Assembly (NCBI GenBank): GCA_034387635.1 | Contig: JAOANU010000008.1 | Coordinates: 682,001 to 746,000 of the forward strand | From: Rhodosporidiobolus odoratus | Taxonomy: Eukaryota > Basidiomycota > Microbotryomycetes > Sporidiobolales > Sporidiobolaceae | Length of the DNA stretch: 64,000 nucleotides | Direction of reading: 5' to 3' | In this document: one piece after another, positions 22,930 through 32,909 of the stretch | How the letters are laid out: every line of letters starts with the position of its first letter | Numbering within the stretch: position 1 is the first letter of the stretch | The notes under the pieces: model-generated | What the model was told of the DNA's origin: nothing | What the model saw: only the letters and a program-made list of their open reading frames with translations | The model's database searches: none | Made by a program: the position numbers and the translations under genes

Positions 22930-25902
22930 CAGTGTTGGGAAATTAATATTATTAAACAAGTATCTTTATCTATGGGTTTTCCTCTTCATTCATAACGTTA
23001 TTATTAACCTACTAAATAATAGAGAGCAAATGTAATGATTACAGAAGGACTACCATTGATTAGGATAAGTCATCTTCCCCTTCCGTCAGCCAAGCCACAT
23101 CTTCCTCCTCTTCTGGCTGCCCCTCCTCGGTCAGATCAATGTCTGCGCGACTACGCTTACCCAGCTCCACCGTCTCCACCGGTCTACCCTCCTCCGACAC
23201 GCCCTCGAAGCAAATCTCTTCCAACGACATCACCGCTCTACCTTCCCCCCACTCCGCCCCCGTGACCGGTCTCAACGCTTCCAACCCCGTGTCGACCGCG
23301 AAGACGTCCTCAAGGGTGAGCTTGGGAGGAGCATCAGCAGCGGCATCGTCCTCCTCGTAAGTCTCCTCTTCTTCCTCGTCGAAACCTCGGAACCAATCGC
23401 GAACGGCCGCTTCGAAGCCGCCGTCCGCCAGATCGTCGACTTCAACGGCAGAGTTGTTGGCGGTGGCGGTGGCGCGGCTGCGGGTAGAGAGGAACTCAGA
23501 GGCGGGAGTGGGTGCGGCGGAGGTGTGACGTTTGCTGCGTCGCTGAGGGAGGTCGGCGAGAAGATGGGCTCGAAGTCGTGCTGCGTCCATGACGAGTTGA
23601 TGGCCGAGACGGTTGCGGGTCTTGGTGTGAATGAGACCCCAGGAGGAGAAGACACGCTCGTTGGCGGCGGTATTGGGGACGACGGACAGGAGGTGGAGAG
23701 CGAGTTTCGAAAGAGGGTTTTCTCCGCCGAGCTCCGCGACAAGTTGCCAGACTGCCAAGGGGTTGGGGGATCGATTCTTCTTCTCTGCTTGCTGACACTG
23801 CTCCTCGATCTCCAGCAGGTCGTCCGAATAATTACCCTTTGCCCCTCGGTAGTCCGCCCATTCTGCGTACAACTCGGGCGGTACGTCGTCTGTCTTTCCC
23901 TTCAAGAACAGCCGTGCGTAAACGCGCTTGATGAGAGAGTAGAGGCCGTAGCCGTGCCATTGAAGTGCCGCGGTGGCGAGACCACGACGGTGCCGACCGA
24001 AGAAGGGGTTGAGGAGGGCGGTGACGACAAAAACCTCCTGATCGGCCGCTGCCCAACGGGCATCGAGCGAGGCGAGCACGACCTTGGCACCGTCTTGGGC
24101 TGCGGGAGACGAGTCCTCCTTGGCGATGACTGAAGTATACTCGAGGAAAAGGCGGCCAAAGAGGAGAAAGATTTGGTCGAGGCGACATGCTGATGCTTGC
24201 GAGATACTTGCGGCGATGGCGAGGGGGTCCAGGAGATCCACTAACTCCTTTAATTTCTGCCAGAATCGCCCATCCTCCATCCTCGTCACCATCGCCTCCG
24301 CCTTGTCTTTCGCCTTCTTATCCTTCCCCGCACAAGTGAGCAGCTCCTCTCTCTCATTTATAACCATTGTCCGCACTGCCTTCTCCAGGGCGAGTAGTCG
24401 ACGGGCGGAGGCAGCGTGGGAAGTCCAGCGAGTAATGACCGGACGGATTAGAGCGAGGGGTTTTTGCTGCTGAGCGCGGAGGAGACCGTAGGCTTTGGAG
24501 TGATTGACGATCCAGGTGACGAGTTCGCATAACTCGGTGGAGATGGCGTGGAGGTCCGGGGATTTGCGAAGGAGGTCGCCGACAATGAGGTTGATTTGGT
24601 GGGCGTAGCAGGGCGTGACGATGAGGCTCGGACGCTCTTCCATCAGCTTACGCCTGGCCCACGCGCAGTCTCCACCGGAATCGGTACATACACACGCAAC
24701 CTCCACCCCGTACTCCTTCAAGATGCGCGAGATCTGCTCGGTAACAAGTTTATAGGCCAGAGCGCCGTCTCGGCTTACGGCTGTCGTGTCCTCGACTGCA
24801 ATGGTGTGTGGCTGCACAGGCAGGAGATGGTGAGCTTTCCTCTCTTTACTCTCTGTGGCAGAAGGAGTGGTGTTCACCTTTCCGTCGACGGTCAGAACGA
24901 AAGCAACGAGATGCTGATGTCTGACGTTATTCCACGCATCAAAGGTCAGTGTAACCACCTTCCCCTTCACACTCTTCCTCAGCACTCCATCCAGCTCGCC
25001 CACGGCCCTCGGCAGGAGGGTGCCGGTCAAGGTTTTCCTCGTCGGTAACGAAACACCGAGCCACTTGATGAAGAACCGACGGACAAGCGGGTGGTCTACC
25101 CAGCTGAATGCGACGCTGGTGCCGACGACGACGTCCAGGAGATCCCGGTTGAATGCTTGGCGCTCCGGCTTTGACAAGAGGCGTCGGACAATGTGCATCT
25201 CTAGCTTCATCTGGTGTAGCGTTTTCGCAGTTGCGTCCTTCTCGCTCTTCGGTTTCGCCTTGAACTCGTCCGCGTACTGACAGCTTGCGACATGCCTCTG
25301 TAGGATTCCCGCTTGTCCGGAGATTGAGGGGAGGGAGTCGAGGGCTTTAGAAGAAGGCTATCAGCTACATGTTTGCCTTGATATGCTGCTGACCTACCTT
25401 CATGTCTGATCAACCGTTCCAGCTCTTTGTCCAAGAGTGTGTTGTTGGTCTCCCCGCGCTTCTTGCGGTGCTCAGCCTTGAGTTGGCGGGCCTTCTCGCG
25501 GTACAGGCCCTTGCACCATGCCCAGGTGTGCTGAGCTGCCTTCGCCTTGATGGGAGTGGTTTTGCCGGGGGCAATCAGATCTTCGGTGAGGAACTCGAAG
25601 TGATCCCACACGGGCCCTTTAGGACGACCGACCATCGCGTATGTAGCGGGAGCGATGCAATCAGTCAAGCTCGCTTGCCCACCTTCACCTTCCTTCCTCA
25701 GCTTCACGGCTTTGGCTTGACTTCTTTGCAGATGCTTTCAATGTGCAGCTACATACTCTAGTCATCTGCTGCACGCTGTCTAAGGCCATTGCGAGCTTAT
25801 TTAAATTATTACATTTTTCTTCCTCCGCCTCTTGCTTAAAGGTATTAATAACTATTCTTAATCATATGCAATAATACTTAAGCTATTTGATTCCCATCAC
25901 TG
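22930..25902 (-). mobile_element. Intact hAT-superfamily DNA transposon
   Basis: A 2,973-bp element bounded by imperfect terminal inverted repeats: CAGTGTTGGGAAATTAATA at 22930-22948, and CAGTGATGGGAATCAAATA read inward from 25902 (15 of 19 match). A perfect 8-bp target-site duplication, TTAGCGAG, flanks it at 22922-22929 and 25903-25910. Eight-bp duplications and CAGNG ends are hallmarks of hAT elements. Subterminal regions of about 110-250 bp are AT-rich, unlike the GC-rich host. The single gene inside is open, so the copy may be autonomous. It sits downstream of the AVT1-like gene, about 320 bp before the start of family copy 2. Confidence 0.95.
23060..25635 (-). CDS. hAT transposase (BED-like finger, RNase H-like core, C-terminal dimerisation domain)
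   Basis: Cuts and pastes the surrounding element. The start is the ATG at 25635 (MVGRPKGPVWDHFEF). Exon 1 (25398-25635) joins exon 2 (23060-25311) across an 86-nt intron (GTAGGT to an AAG acceptor); together they give 829 codons plus stop. The join restores AGILQRHVASC, the second half of a BED-type zinc finger. The first half (AQHTWAWCKG) keeps only one of the two expected cysteines, so the finger is degenerate or uses other ligands. The core has VVTLTFDAWNNVRHQH, VACVCTDSGGDCAWA and TPCYAHQINLIVGDLL. The C terminus has the hAT dimerisation signature LLSVVPNTAANERVFSSWG, followed by an acidic tail ending EGEDDLS. No frameshift or internal stop is seen. Confidence 0.93.
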
Positions 25903-25910
25903 TTAGCGAG
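25903..25910. repeat. Right target-site duplication of the hAT element
   Basis: TTAGCGAG immediately after the right terminus (CACTG on the plus strand); identical partner of 22922-22929. Confidence 0.93.
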
Positions 25911-26228
25911 GGCGCCGACGACGAGCCGCACCTCTTTTTGCTGACTTTCTCAAACCCGTCCAAAGATCCGTTTTCGTCGGGTTGCCTCGCCTCTCCCGGC
26001 CTTCTCGCCGCCACCCCCACACGCATATCTGACGCACTGACCTCTAACTTGCTTTAACCCCCGCCTTGATCCTAAAAGTAGCGCCAACACAGCAACGCTT
26101 GGGCCATCGAGCTCGTCGAGACAAGGGTTTTCGAGGTGGAAAACTGCCTCTCGCTCTCCCATCTTGGCTCACCGGTCACCGACCTCTTTTGAGTAAGGCT
26201 TGGTAACGCTACTCCCGCCTAAGGTAGG
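25911..26228. other. Short intergenic stretch between hAT element and family copy 2
   Basis: 318 bp that must hold the core promoter of copy 2. The hAT insertion therefore lies within normal promoter distance. No motif was identified. Confidence 0.5.
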
Positions 26229-27820
26229 ATGGCATCGGTTCACCACGAAGCACCGCCTCGCCTTGTCTCGTCGCCTCTGCCCGAGACTGCAACTGGGCTT
26301 GCGCTGGTCAATGCCGTAATGTTGACGTGTGAGGCGCATCAGCGTGCTTTATCTCAGCAGGACTTCCGACGGTCAAAGCTCATCGTGGTTGGTACGTCGT
26401 ACTCAACTTTCTTATGCCGCTTGATGAGACTGATCCGCTTCTTCCTGGAGAGGCAGGACATGCTGCTGTGGCTCTAACGCTAAACCGCCTGTTGCCGACA
26501 AGCAGCGAAGTAAACGCAGAGCTTCATAGCCTGCTTTTGCCAGCCGAAGACTACGAGTGTTGCCCTACTCTCTGGTTCATCGCGCCCTAGCTAGCCGACC
26601 ATTGCATCGTTGTCCAGGCCGCCTGCATTGCAAGCGAGCACAGGCAGCAGGACACAGAGGACGATCTATGGCTTGATATGGGTGTATTGCTGAATGATGT
26701 GAGTAATCGATTGAGCTGCCTTGGTACAATTCGATCGACTCAAACTTTTACACGAGCAGTATCGATTCCACTCCGACCACCTGGCACTCGGCGACATCCG
26801 TCTCCGAGTTCCCGCAGACTCGCTGGGTGATGGGGGAAAGTAAGTCCGGGCAACCATGGTTTAAATACAGCTGCTCTAACCTGTCGTCGTTTGCAGGCCG
26901 ACCATAGTACACCTCAAGCACGTTGATCGCCCGCACCCTCTTCGTCACTGGCGCAGTAAGCGAGACATTTCGCAGGAGAATTATCGCAACGTTCCCCTGG
27001 GCCCAGCAGGAGCTCCCCTTCCTGCCATGTTGCCTCACGTCTACCTAATCTTCTACACCTCGCTCCATCAGTATATTCATCTTCAAGTCCACGGGCACGG
27101 ACTCAGCGTGAAGAGTCGAATTGCGTTGCTCCAGCTCCTGTATCTCATGGAAGCAGCGGATGAGCTGCGAAACGAGCGCCCCCGCAAGAACCTCATTCCC
27201 CTCGGCATGTTACGCAAGTTCTACCTTACGCTCCCGAGCAGGGCAGCACTGGCGCAGCCTGGGAACTCGGCCTTGGGCTCTTCGTCGTCGTCGTCGTCCT
27301 CCTCGGAAGAAGAGATCGAGGTGGACGCCCAGCTGAATCGCCCCAAAGCGCCCTATTTGGCGGAAACGTGGAAGTGGGTGCATCAAGTTGCCCCTGGAGC
27401 ACTCAATCAGGACCAAGCCGTGGCTCAGGCTAGATGGCACTGGGATCAGCCTCGCCTGGCATCAGGGGGTTTCGCTCGAAGTCTAGAGGAATTGACGCAG
27501 CGGTACGAAAGTGCCTATGCAGCCGCGCGCGAGCTGCTAGCAGTACGTTGTAGCGTGTCACTCTACAAGAGCCTCTACTGACCTCCTGAACACTGTAGGA
27601 TGCTATGGCGAGTCTTTTTTTCCCGTTTTGTCTCGCTGACGTTGACCTCGGAGTTGTAACAGAAGGATCCGCACCCGCCAGCGCCGGTCGGCCAGCAATC
27701 CCTGCAAAAGGTGCTGAAGTCCGCCTACGTCCCGCAGCGCCGGTGGTAGCGAGGGGGCCAGTGTTGAACAGTCAAAGATACATTTGCGAAGGTCGGGTAT
27801 GGATGATGAGCTTCTTGTAA
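26229..27820 (+). CDS. Unrecognised protein, family copy 2
   Basis: No known domain recognised; paralogue of copy 1 (14.2-16.0 kb). The start is the ATG at 26229 (MASVHHEAPPRLVSS). Exons in order carry LALVNAVMLTCEAHQRALSQ, HAAVALTLNRLLPTSSEV with LLLPAEDYE, DTEDDLWLDMGVLLND, and GDIRLRVPADSL. A long exon then carries LPHVYLIFYTSLHQYIHLQV, LGMLRKFYLTLPSR, a poly-Ser/Glu insert, and ETWKWVHQVAPGALNQ..AVAQARWHWDQPRL. It ends ESAYAAARELLA, where an intron (GTACGT..CTGTAG) leads to an Ala/Pro/Arg-rich last exon. Read straight through, a TAG at 26588 would interrupt; an 87-nt intron from GTGTTG (where copy 1 also has an intron) to CACAG removes it and keeps frame. About 425 residues. Whether it is expressed is unknown. 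Confidence 0.65.
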
Positions 27821-28584
27821 CCTGATTGTTTACAGCTCAGAGGCAGTGCGACGCTGCAAATTATCAAGGCTATGCTTCAAACCGCGTAAAGAGTGATCGG
27901 CCGTGCACGCGCCATTCTTCAGTGCTTTAGTCTTGACCTTCCCAGTTCATTCTTGCTTGGCCGCCTCTCCGAGCAGTGCCCTGCAGCGTCCCGCCTCGAT
28001 CTGGCGCACTGCTGAGACAAGCTACGGAAGTCTGCTGAGCTCATTGGTAACAGCAAGTGCGAGAGAATTCGACGTGCATTCGCTAGACCGCGCCTTGCCT
28101 TGACTTGCGTATCCTCCTCGCACTTGTGTTGCTTGTAAGCTGCCTAAGACCGCCTTCCGTAGCGACTAGTGAAGTCTCCTCTTGGAAGCAGTTGGCGGCG
28201 GGGTCATCCGCTGTTTGAGCGCTCTGTCTAGCGAAAGCCCTGGACCGTCGTTACTTCGCCTCTCCATGTGCCGCTCGCTAGAGGCACGCCTTGTTCTTTG
28301 CGCTCGCTACTCACCTGGCTGAAGGGATGATGTTGAAGGGAGAGACTGTATTGCGTCAGAGGTGCGTAGGGAGATACCGGGATAGGCAATGACAAAGTGT
28401 AAAACCAAAAGAACGAATGAGGACACAAGGTGCACGAGGCAGAGGAGTACGAGAACATGCGCGTCGAGCGTGACTAGGCCTTTAAGAAAAGAAGAAGAGG
28501 AATAAAGGGGTGTTAAAGACTATAGGTAAGAAAACGAAAAAAACCGAAGGTGCCTTTTTGGGAAACAAAGACGGCGACACCGCC
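27821..28584. other. Intergenic: convergent 3' ends of copy 2 and sugar transporter
   Basis: About 760 bp between a plus-strand and a minus-strand stop codon. Open frames here are short and without recognisable features. No RNA gene seen. Confidence 0.55.
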
Positions 28585-31500
28585 TCATGCCTTGCCAGCG
28601 GCGACAGCGGCAACGAGGTTGGGGTCGTCCCAGCTGTAGAGCGGCGCGCGGGGAGGCAAGCTCTGGCGGAGGATATACTTGCGGAAGTTGTAGGCGACAC
28701 CCTTGAGCTGCCACCTGGCGTGGGTGCCGGTCCTGACGGAGAATACAGCGTCGAGCTCTTCGAGAGAAAGACCCTTGGTCTGAAGGGACGATCAGAATCA
28801 GTCGATGCTGTGGCCAGGATGATGCAGACGAAGGGACATACCTCTGGTAGGAAACAAAGGACAAGAACGGTGCCAATGACGTTCCAGCCAGCGTACCATC
28901 CGAAGGCACCCTGGGGCGTGAAGGCGTCGAGGAGACGAGGGAAGGTGAGGGCGACGATAAAGTTGAAACCCCTGCCGCAGGAACGAAGAGTCAGGAAAAA
29001 GTAGAAGGACAGCGTAGAAAGACGGACATACCAGCAGACGGCGGTGGCGAGGGACATGCCGACGTCACGCACGTAGAAGGGGAAAGCCTCGGCGGAGTAG
29101 GTGAAGGGAACGGGACCCTCTCCAGGAGAGTAAGCCATGCCTGCAGCAGGAAAATATGGGTGAGTGGCGGGACAAGGTGAGAGACAGCCGAGTTTACGCA
29201 CAATGCAGGTAGATACCAAGGGCAACGACGGCAATACGAGCAGTTGAGCCCTCGGGAATGTAGAAGGCGAAACCGGTAACGAGGAGGAAGATAGCCATGA
29301 GAGGGAAGGTAGTGAGAAGGAGAGTACGACGACCGAAGACTGTACAAAACGGGTCAGTGGGCACTCAGGCGCAAATCGTGAGGGGTAGTGCATACCATCG
29401 ATGGTCCACACAGCAGGAGCAGCCATGATCCAGTTGAGGGCACCGAAACTGCAGCGAAAACAACTCGTCAGGGTGAGGCAATGAAGGAAGCACAGCAGAC
29501 TGAGCGTACCCGAGAGTAGCGCAAAGAGCGGCAGTCTCGTTGAAGCCGGCCTGGCGGAAGATGGAGGAAGAGTAGTAGGCAATGACTACAGAGATGCGAG
29601 AGGGAAACGTCAGACGCGAGGATCGACACCCAAGCCAGAAGATGGAGGGAGAACGTACCGTTGATACCGCAGAACTGCTGCATGAACATAACGATGCAAG
29701 AAGCGAGGGCGGCGCGACGGTTACGAGCGACGGTGAAAATCTCAACGATGGCCGACTTGCCGGAAGCCATCTGAGCCTCTTCCTCGAGAAGGGCGTTGAT
29801 CATGAACAGGTCGCGAGCAGCCTGGAGTTCGGAGTGACGGAGGCGGACGAGCGCGTTGAAGGCTTGGGGGTAGCGACCCTTGCCGATGAGCCAGCGAGGC
29901 GATTCCGGGACGAAGTAAACTTGCGACATGACGGCAACGGAGGGGAGGAGAGCTGATCCAAGCATGAGCCTCTGCAGGTAGTAGAAAGCGATGCATACAA
30001 ATGATCAGTCGCGATCGCAGGGATGGTTCGGGAAAGAAGACAAAAGAAGAGACGTACCCAGTTCAAACCGGTGATGGCGGCGGTGGTCGGGTCGGCAACG
30101 TGGAAGAAAGCGAGCGAGGATACGGTACCAAGCATGATACCGAACTGTAAGCAGGTATAGAACACACCAAGTCAGTACATGGGGGCGTTTGTGTCGGAAG
30201 GACAAAGTGAAGGTGGTGAAGAAACGCACAGCAGTCTGCACAAATGAGCTAGAGTCAGTTCATATTCGGATACTCGAAAAAGGAGACAAGAACGTACCCA
30301 GACCTGCCATTGCATGACGAGGGCACCACGGATGAGAGGAGGAGCGGTTTCGGCGGCGAAGACGGGCACGGTGGCAGAGTTGATACCGACACCGATACCC
30401 AGGAAGAATCGGGCGACGAGCAGGTGTTCCCAGCTGTTCGTGCAGCCGGACCTAGATGCGGCCAGCGTTGGGACAAGTCAGAATGAGGATGTCAAGAGAC
30501 GAGACAAACAAGAACTGACCAAATGCAACCGAGGAGGGAGATGAAGGATGAGATGAACATGGCGCCGCGACGACCAAGGACGGCGTTGACGGGGGAAGTG
30601 AGCCAGCAACCGAGGACGGCGCAGCACAGGTAAGGAGCACCGTTGACGAGACCTGCGGAGTTGAGAAGGTCGGGTCAGTCCCTCTTTTTCACGCGGTAAA
30701 CGAGGAACCAGCGCACCGAGAAGCCACTGGTTGGTACCAGCGTCGGGGTTAGACTTGTCGGTGTCAAGGCCAAACTGAGGCGGCCAGAAACTGCCCGAGA
30801 TCATAGTCGAATCAGCAAGAGCAACCAAGCCGGCCCGATGAAATCAGCACGTACAGGTTGGCACCGTTGGTGACGGACTCGTCCATACCTGTTCAGCATA
30901 GGATGAAACGAAAGTCAACAACATATGTTGGCAAGAAGCCGGTGACCCAGGGAGGGAAGGCCAGGCGGCGTACCTTGAACAGCAGCAGCCATTGAGCAAC
31001 AGATGATGAGGAGGTAGAGGGTCTTCGGGTGGTCCCACTTGTGGGACTGCGTAGCAAGAGAATCGTTCGTCAGAAAAAGTCCCGGAGACACTGGTATGAA
31101 CGGCAAAACTTACAACTTCATGGCGAATGACAGCCTTGTCTTCCTCGTTGAGCAGCGGAAGGGTCTCGAACGCAAGAGGCTGCACATTCGAGAGAATATG
31201 TCAGCGACACGGACTTGCTGAAAAGAAGGATAAGGACGGGATGTTCGAGAGAAGAAGGCAACGTACGTCCTGCGCAGCCTGAGCACCCTTAGCGAATACA
31301 GTCTCGTACTGCTCAAGACCCTTCTCGCGAGCGAAAGCGCGACCCATGGCTGCAGGAAGAACCGAGAAGGATCAGTTCGTGATATTCGACAAACACCGGA
31401 GAGGCCGCGTCCGTCGAACTGAAAGAGAGTAAGCTACGCACCCTCAAGACGGTCGAGGGAGATACCGGCAAGGGGATTGTCGAGAGCCTGACCACCCTTG

Positions 31501-31652
31501 TTGTGGTTGAGAGCGCCAGGCTCGATGTAACCACCGTCGCCCTCAAGTTCCCTCTTCTCCTGGGTACCGGACGCGGCCTTGTCCATGGCGGCTTCTTCCT
31601 TGAGGCGGGCAAGCGTCGGTTGACGCTCGTTGGCGGGGCGTTGCACTGACAT
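28585..31652 (-). CDS. MFS sugar/polyol:H+ symporter
   Basis: Plasma-membrane sugar porter of the major facilitator superfamily. The start is the ATG at 31652 (MSVQRPANERQPTLARL). A hydrophilic N terminus of about 120 residues (IEPGALNHNKGGQALDNPL) precedes twelve membrane segments. Signatures in order: GMDESVTNGANLFWPPQFG, VNAVLGRRGAMFISS, FFLGIGVGINSATVPVFAAE, RGALVMQWQVWTAFGIMLG, VPESPRWLIGKGRYPQA (the PESPR motif after TM6), MFMQQFCGINVIAYYSSSIF (the QQxxGIN motif before TM7), FGRRTLLLTTFPLMA, and, split by an intron, FLPE..TKGLSLEELDAVF. The protein ends VAAVAAGKA. At least twelve short introns are present. The long N terminus and the motifs fit fungal sugar or polyol transporters, but the substrate cannot be told from sequence. 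Confidence 0.9.
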
Positions 31653-32909
31653 AGTTGAAGTGCGGGTCGTGTGCGAAGGAGAGTAAGGGGATGTGGCTCC
31701 GGATGGGGTTGAGCTTCGGGGAACGGAGAAACGAGAGGGCTCCGGTGGAGGGAGACGGAGACAGGGAAAGGGAAGAGGGTTTCGGGGTGTCAAGGAGGAG
31801 TGGGCGAGGAGCGGAAAACTTAGGTGAGGGAAACAGGAGAAAGAGAGCAAGGAGAAACAAAAAAGCGCAGGAGCGAAAGGTGGCGGCTGCCCGCGGGGTG
31901 CCAGATTTAGGCTCGATCGCTTTGGTTCTCCAGAAGTGTCGCCCCGTTGCCGGGTCGACCGCGCGGGGGCAAGCAAGAAAAACAGTCGATAGCTCGCCAG
32001 CGACGCGCCGGAATCGCTTCGGACGAACGCTGATGGCAGTGGAAGACGCTCGGATGGCTCCTGAAGAGTATATAGACGTCTGGTAGGACGTACAATAGCC
32101 TCTGGGGTCTCCTGCCCCGTTAGTGCTGAGCCGTTGAGGCGGCACTCCATTGTTGCCCCATCGATTTCCCCGCTCTCTCTCCGCCCCCATTTTTGCTCCC
32201 GTGTCAAGGAGTTTGGCGGTCGGCGCCGCACAGCTCTTTCAAGCGGTGTCGGCAGCTAGTTCGCAACGGCGAGCGGCGTGGCCAAACCGAGTCGCCAGGA
32301 AGGACTTGCCGTGTGCTCTCGACCCTGCCAATTCCGCACGAACGGCGTTGAGTACTAGTACAGCGTTCCTGTGAGAAAGTGGCGGTACGCACCGCGGGAC
32401 GCTGCCTTCCTGGCTCTGCTGACCTGCACAGCCCCTCTCACCGCTTCCCCCTCACTTCTCGGTGAGCCTATTCGCGGGCCTCCAGCGGCCGGGTCGCAAG
32501 GCGGAGGAGGCGAAGCAGTCGAGTCGTGCGAAGGAAAAAAGAGCGCAGCGTGTGAGCAAGGCAAGCCAAAGATGAGCAGCGAAAGAAAAGGCAAGAAGGA
32601 AAGAAGCAAGAGCAGTCAAGCTTCAAGTCAGGAGGAAGACCAGACATCACGATGCTTGGCAGAAACAGTCCAAGGCCGGTGCTGAGCATGGAAGAGTGGG
32701 CGGCCGCGCGAAGGCAAGGCGTGCATTACTCGAAGTGCGCGGCTAAGGGAGTGTGAGTAGTCTATACTTAAGGGTCTACAAGGAAAGGGAAGGGCAGGGA
32801 TACACAAACTAGTAAGGGAAATCACCGTGAAGAACCGAAAGAACCGCTCGCATCGCCGCAGCCGCCCAGCCGGCAACGGCGCCGTCGTCGCCATCGTAGC
32901 AAAAATCGC
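31653..32909. promoter_or_regulatory. Long upstream region of the sugar transporter
   Basis: About 1.25 kb between the transporter start and the threonine aldolase 3' end, both minus-strand. A candidate TATA element (TATATA) lies at 32069-32074, about 415 bp before the ATG. GC-rich tracts near 31940-31970 could bind a Mig1/CreA-type repressor, but this is speculation. No coding exon was recognised. Confidence 0.45.

Noticed and set aside
22935..23060. AT-rich stretch as an origin of replication or centromere
   Set aside because: It is explained as the subterminal region of the hAT element; the matching right end has the same character.
28482..29582. 366-codon uninterrupted minus-strand frame as one protein
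   Set aside because: It is a shadow frame of the sugar transporter, whose conserved motifs (PESPRW, QQFCGIN, TKGLSLEELD) lie in the spliced frames.
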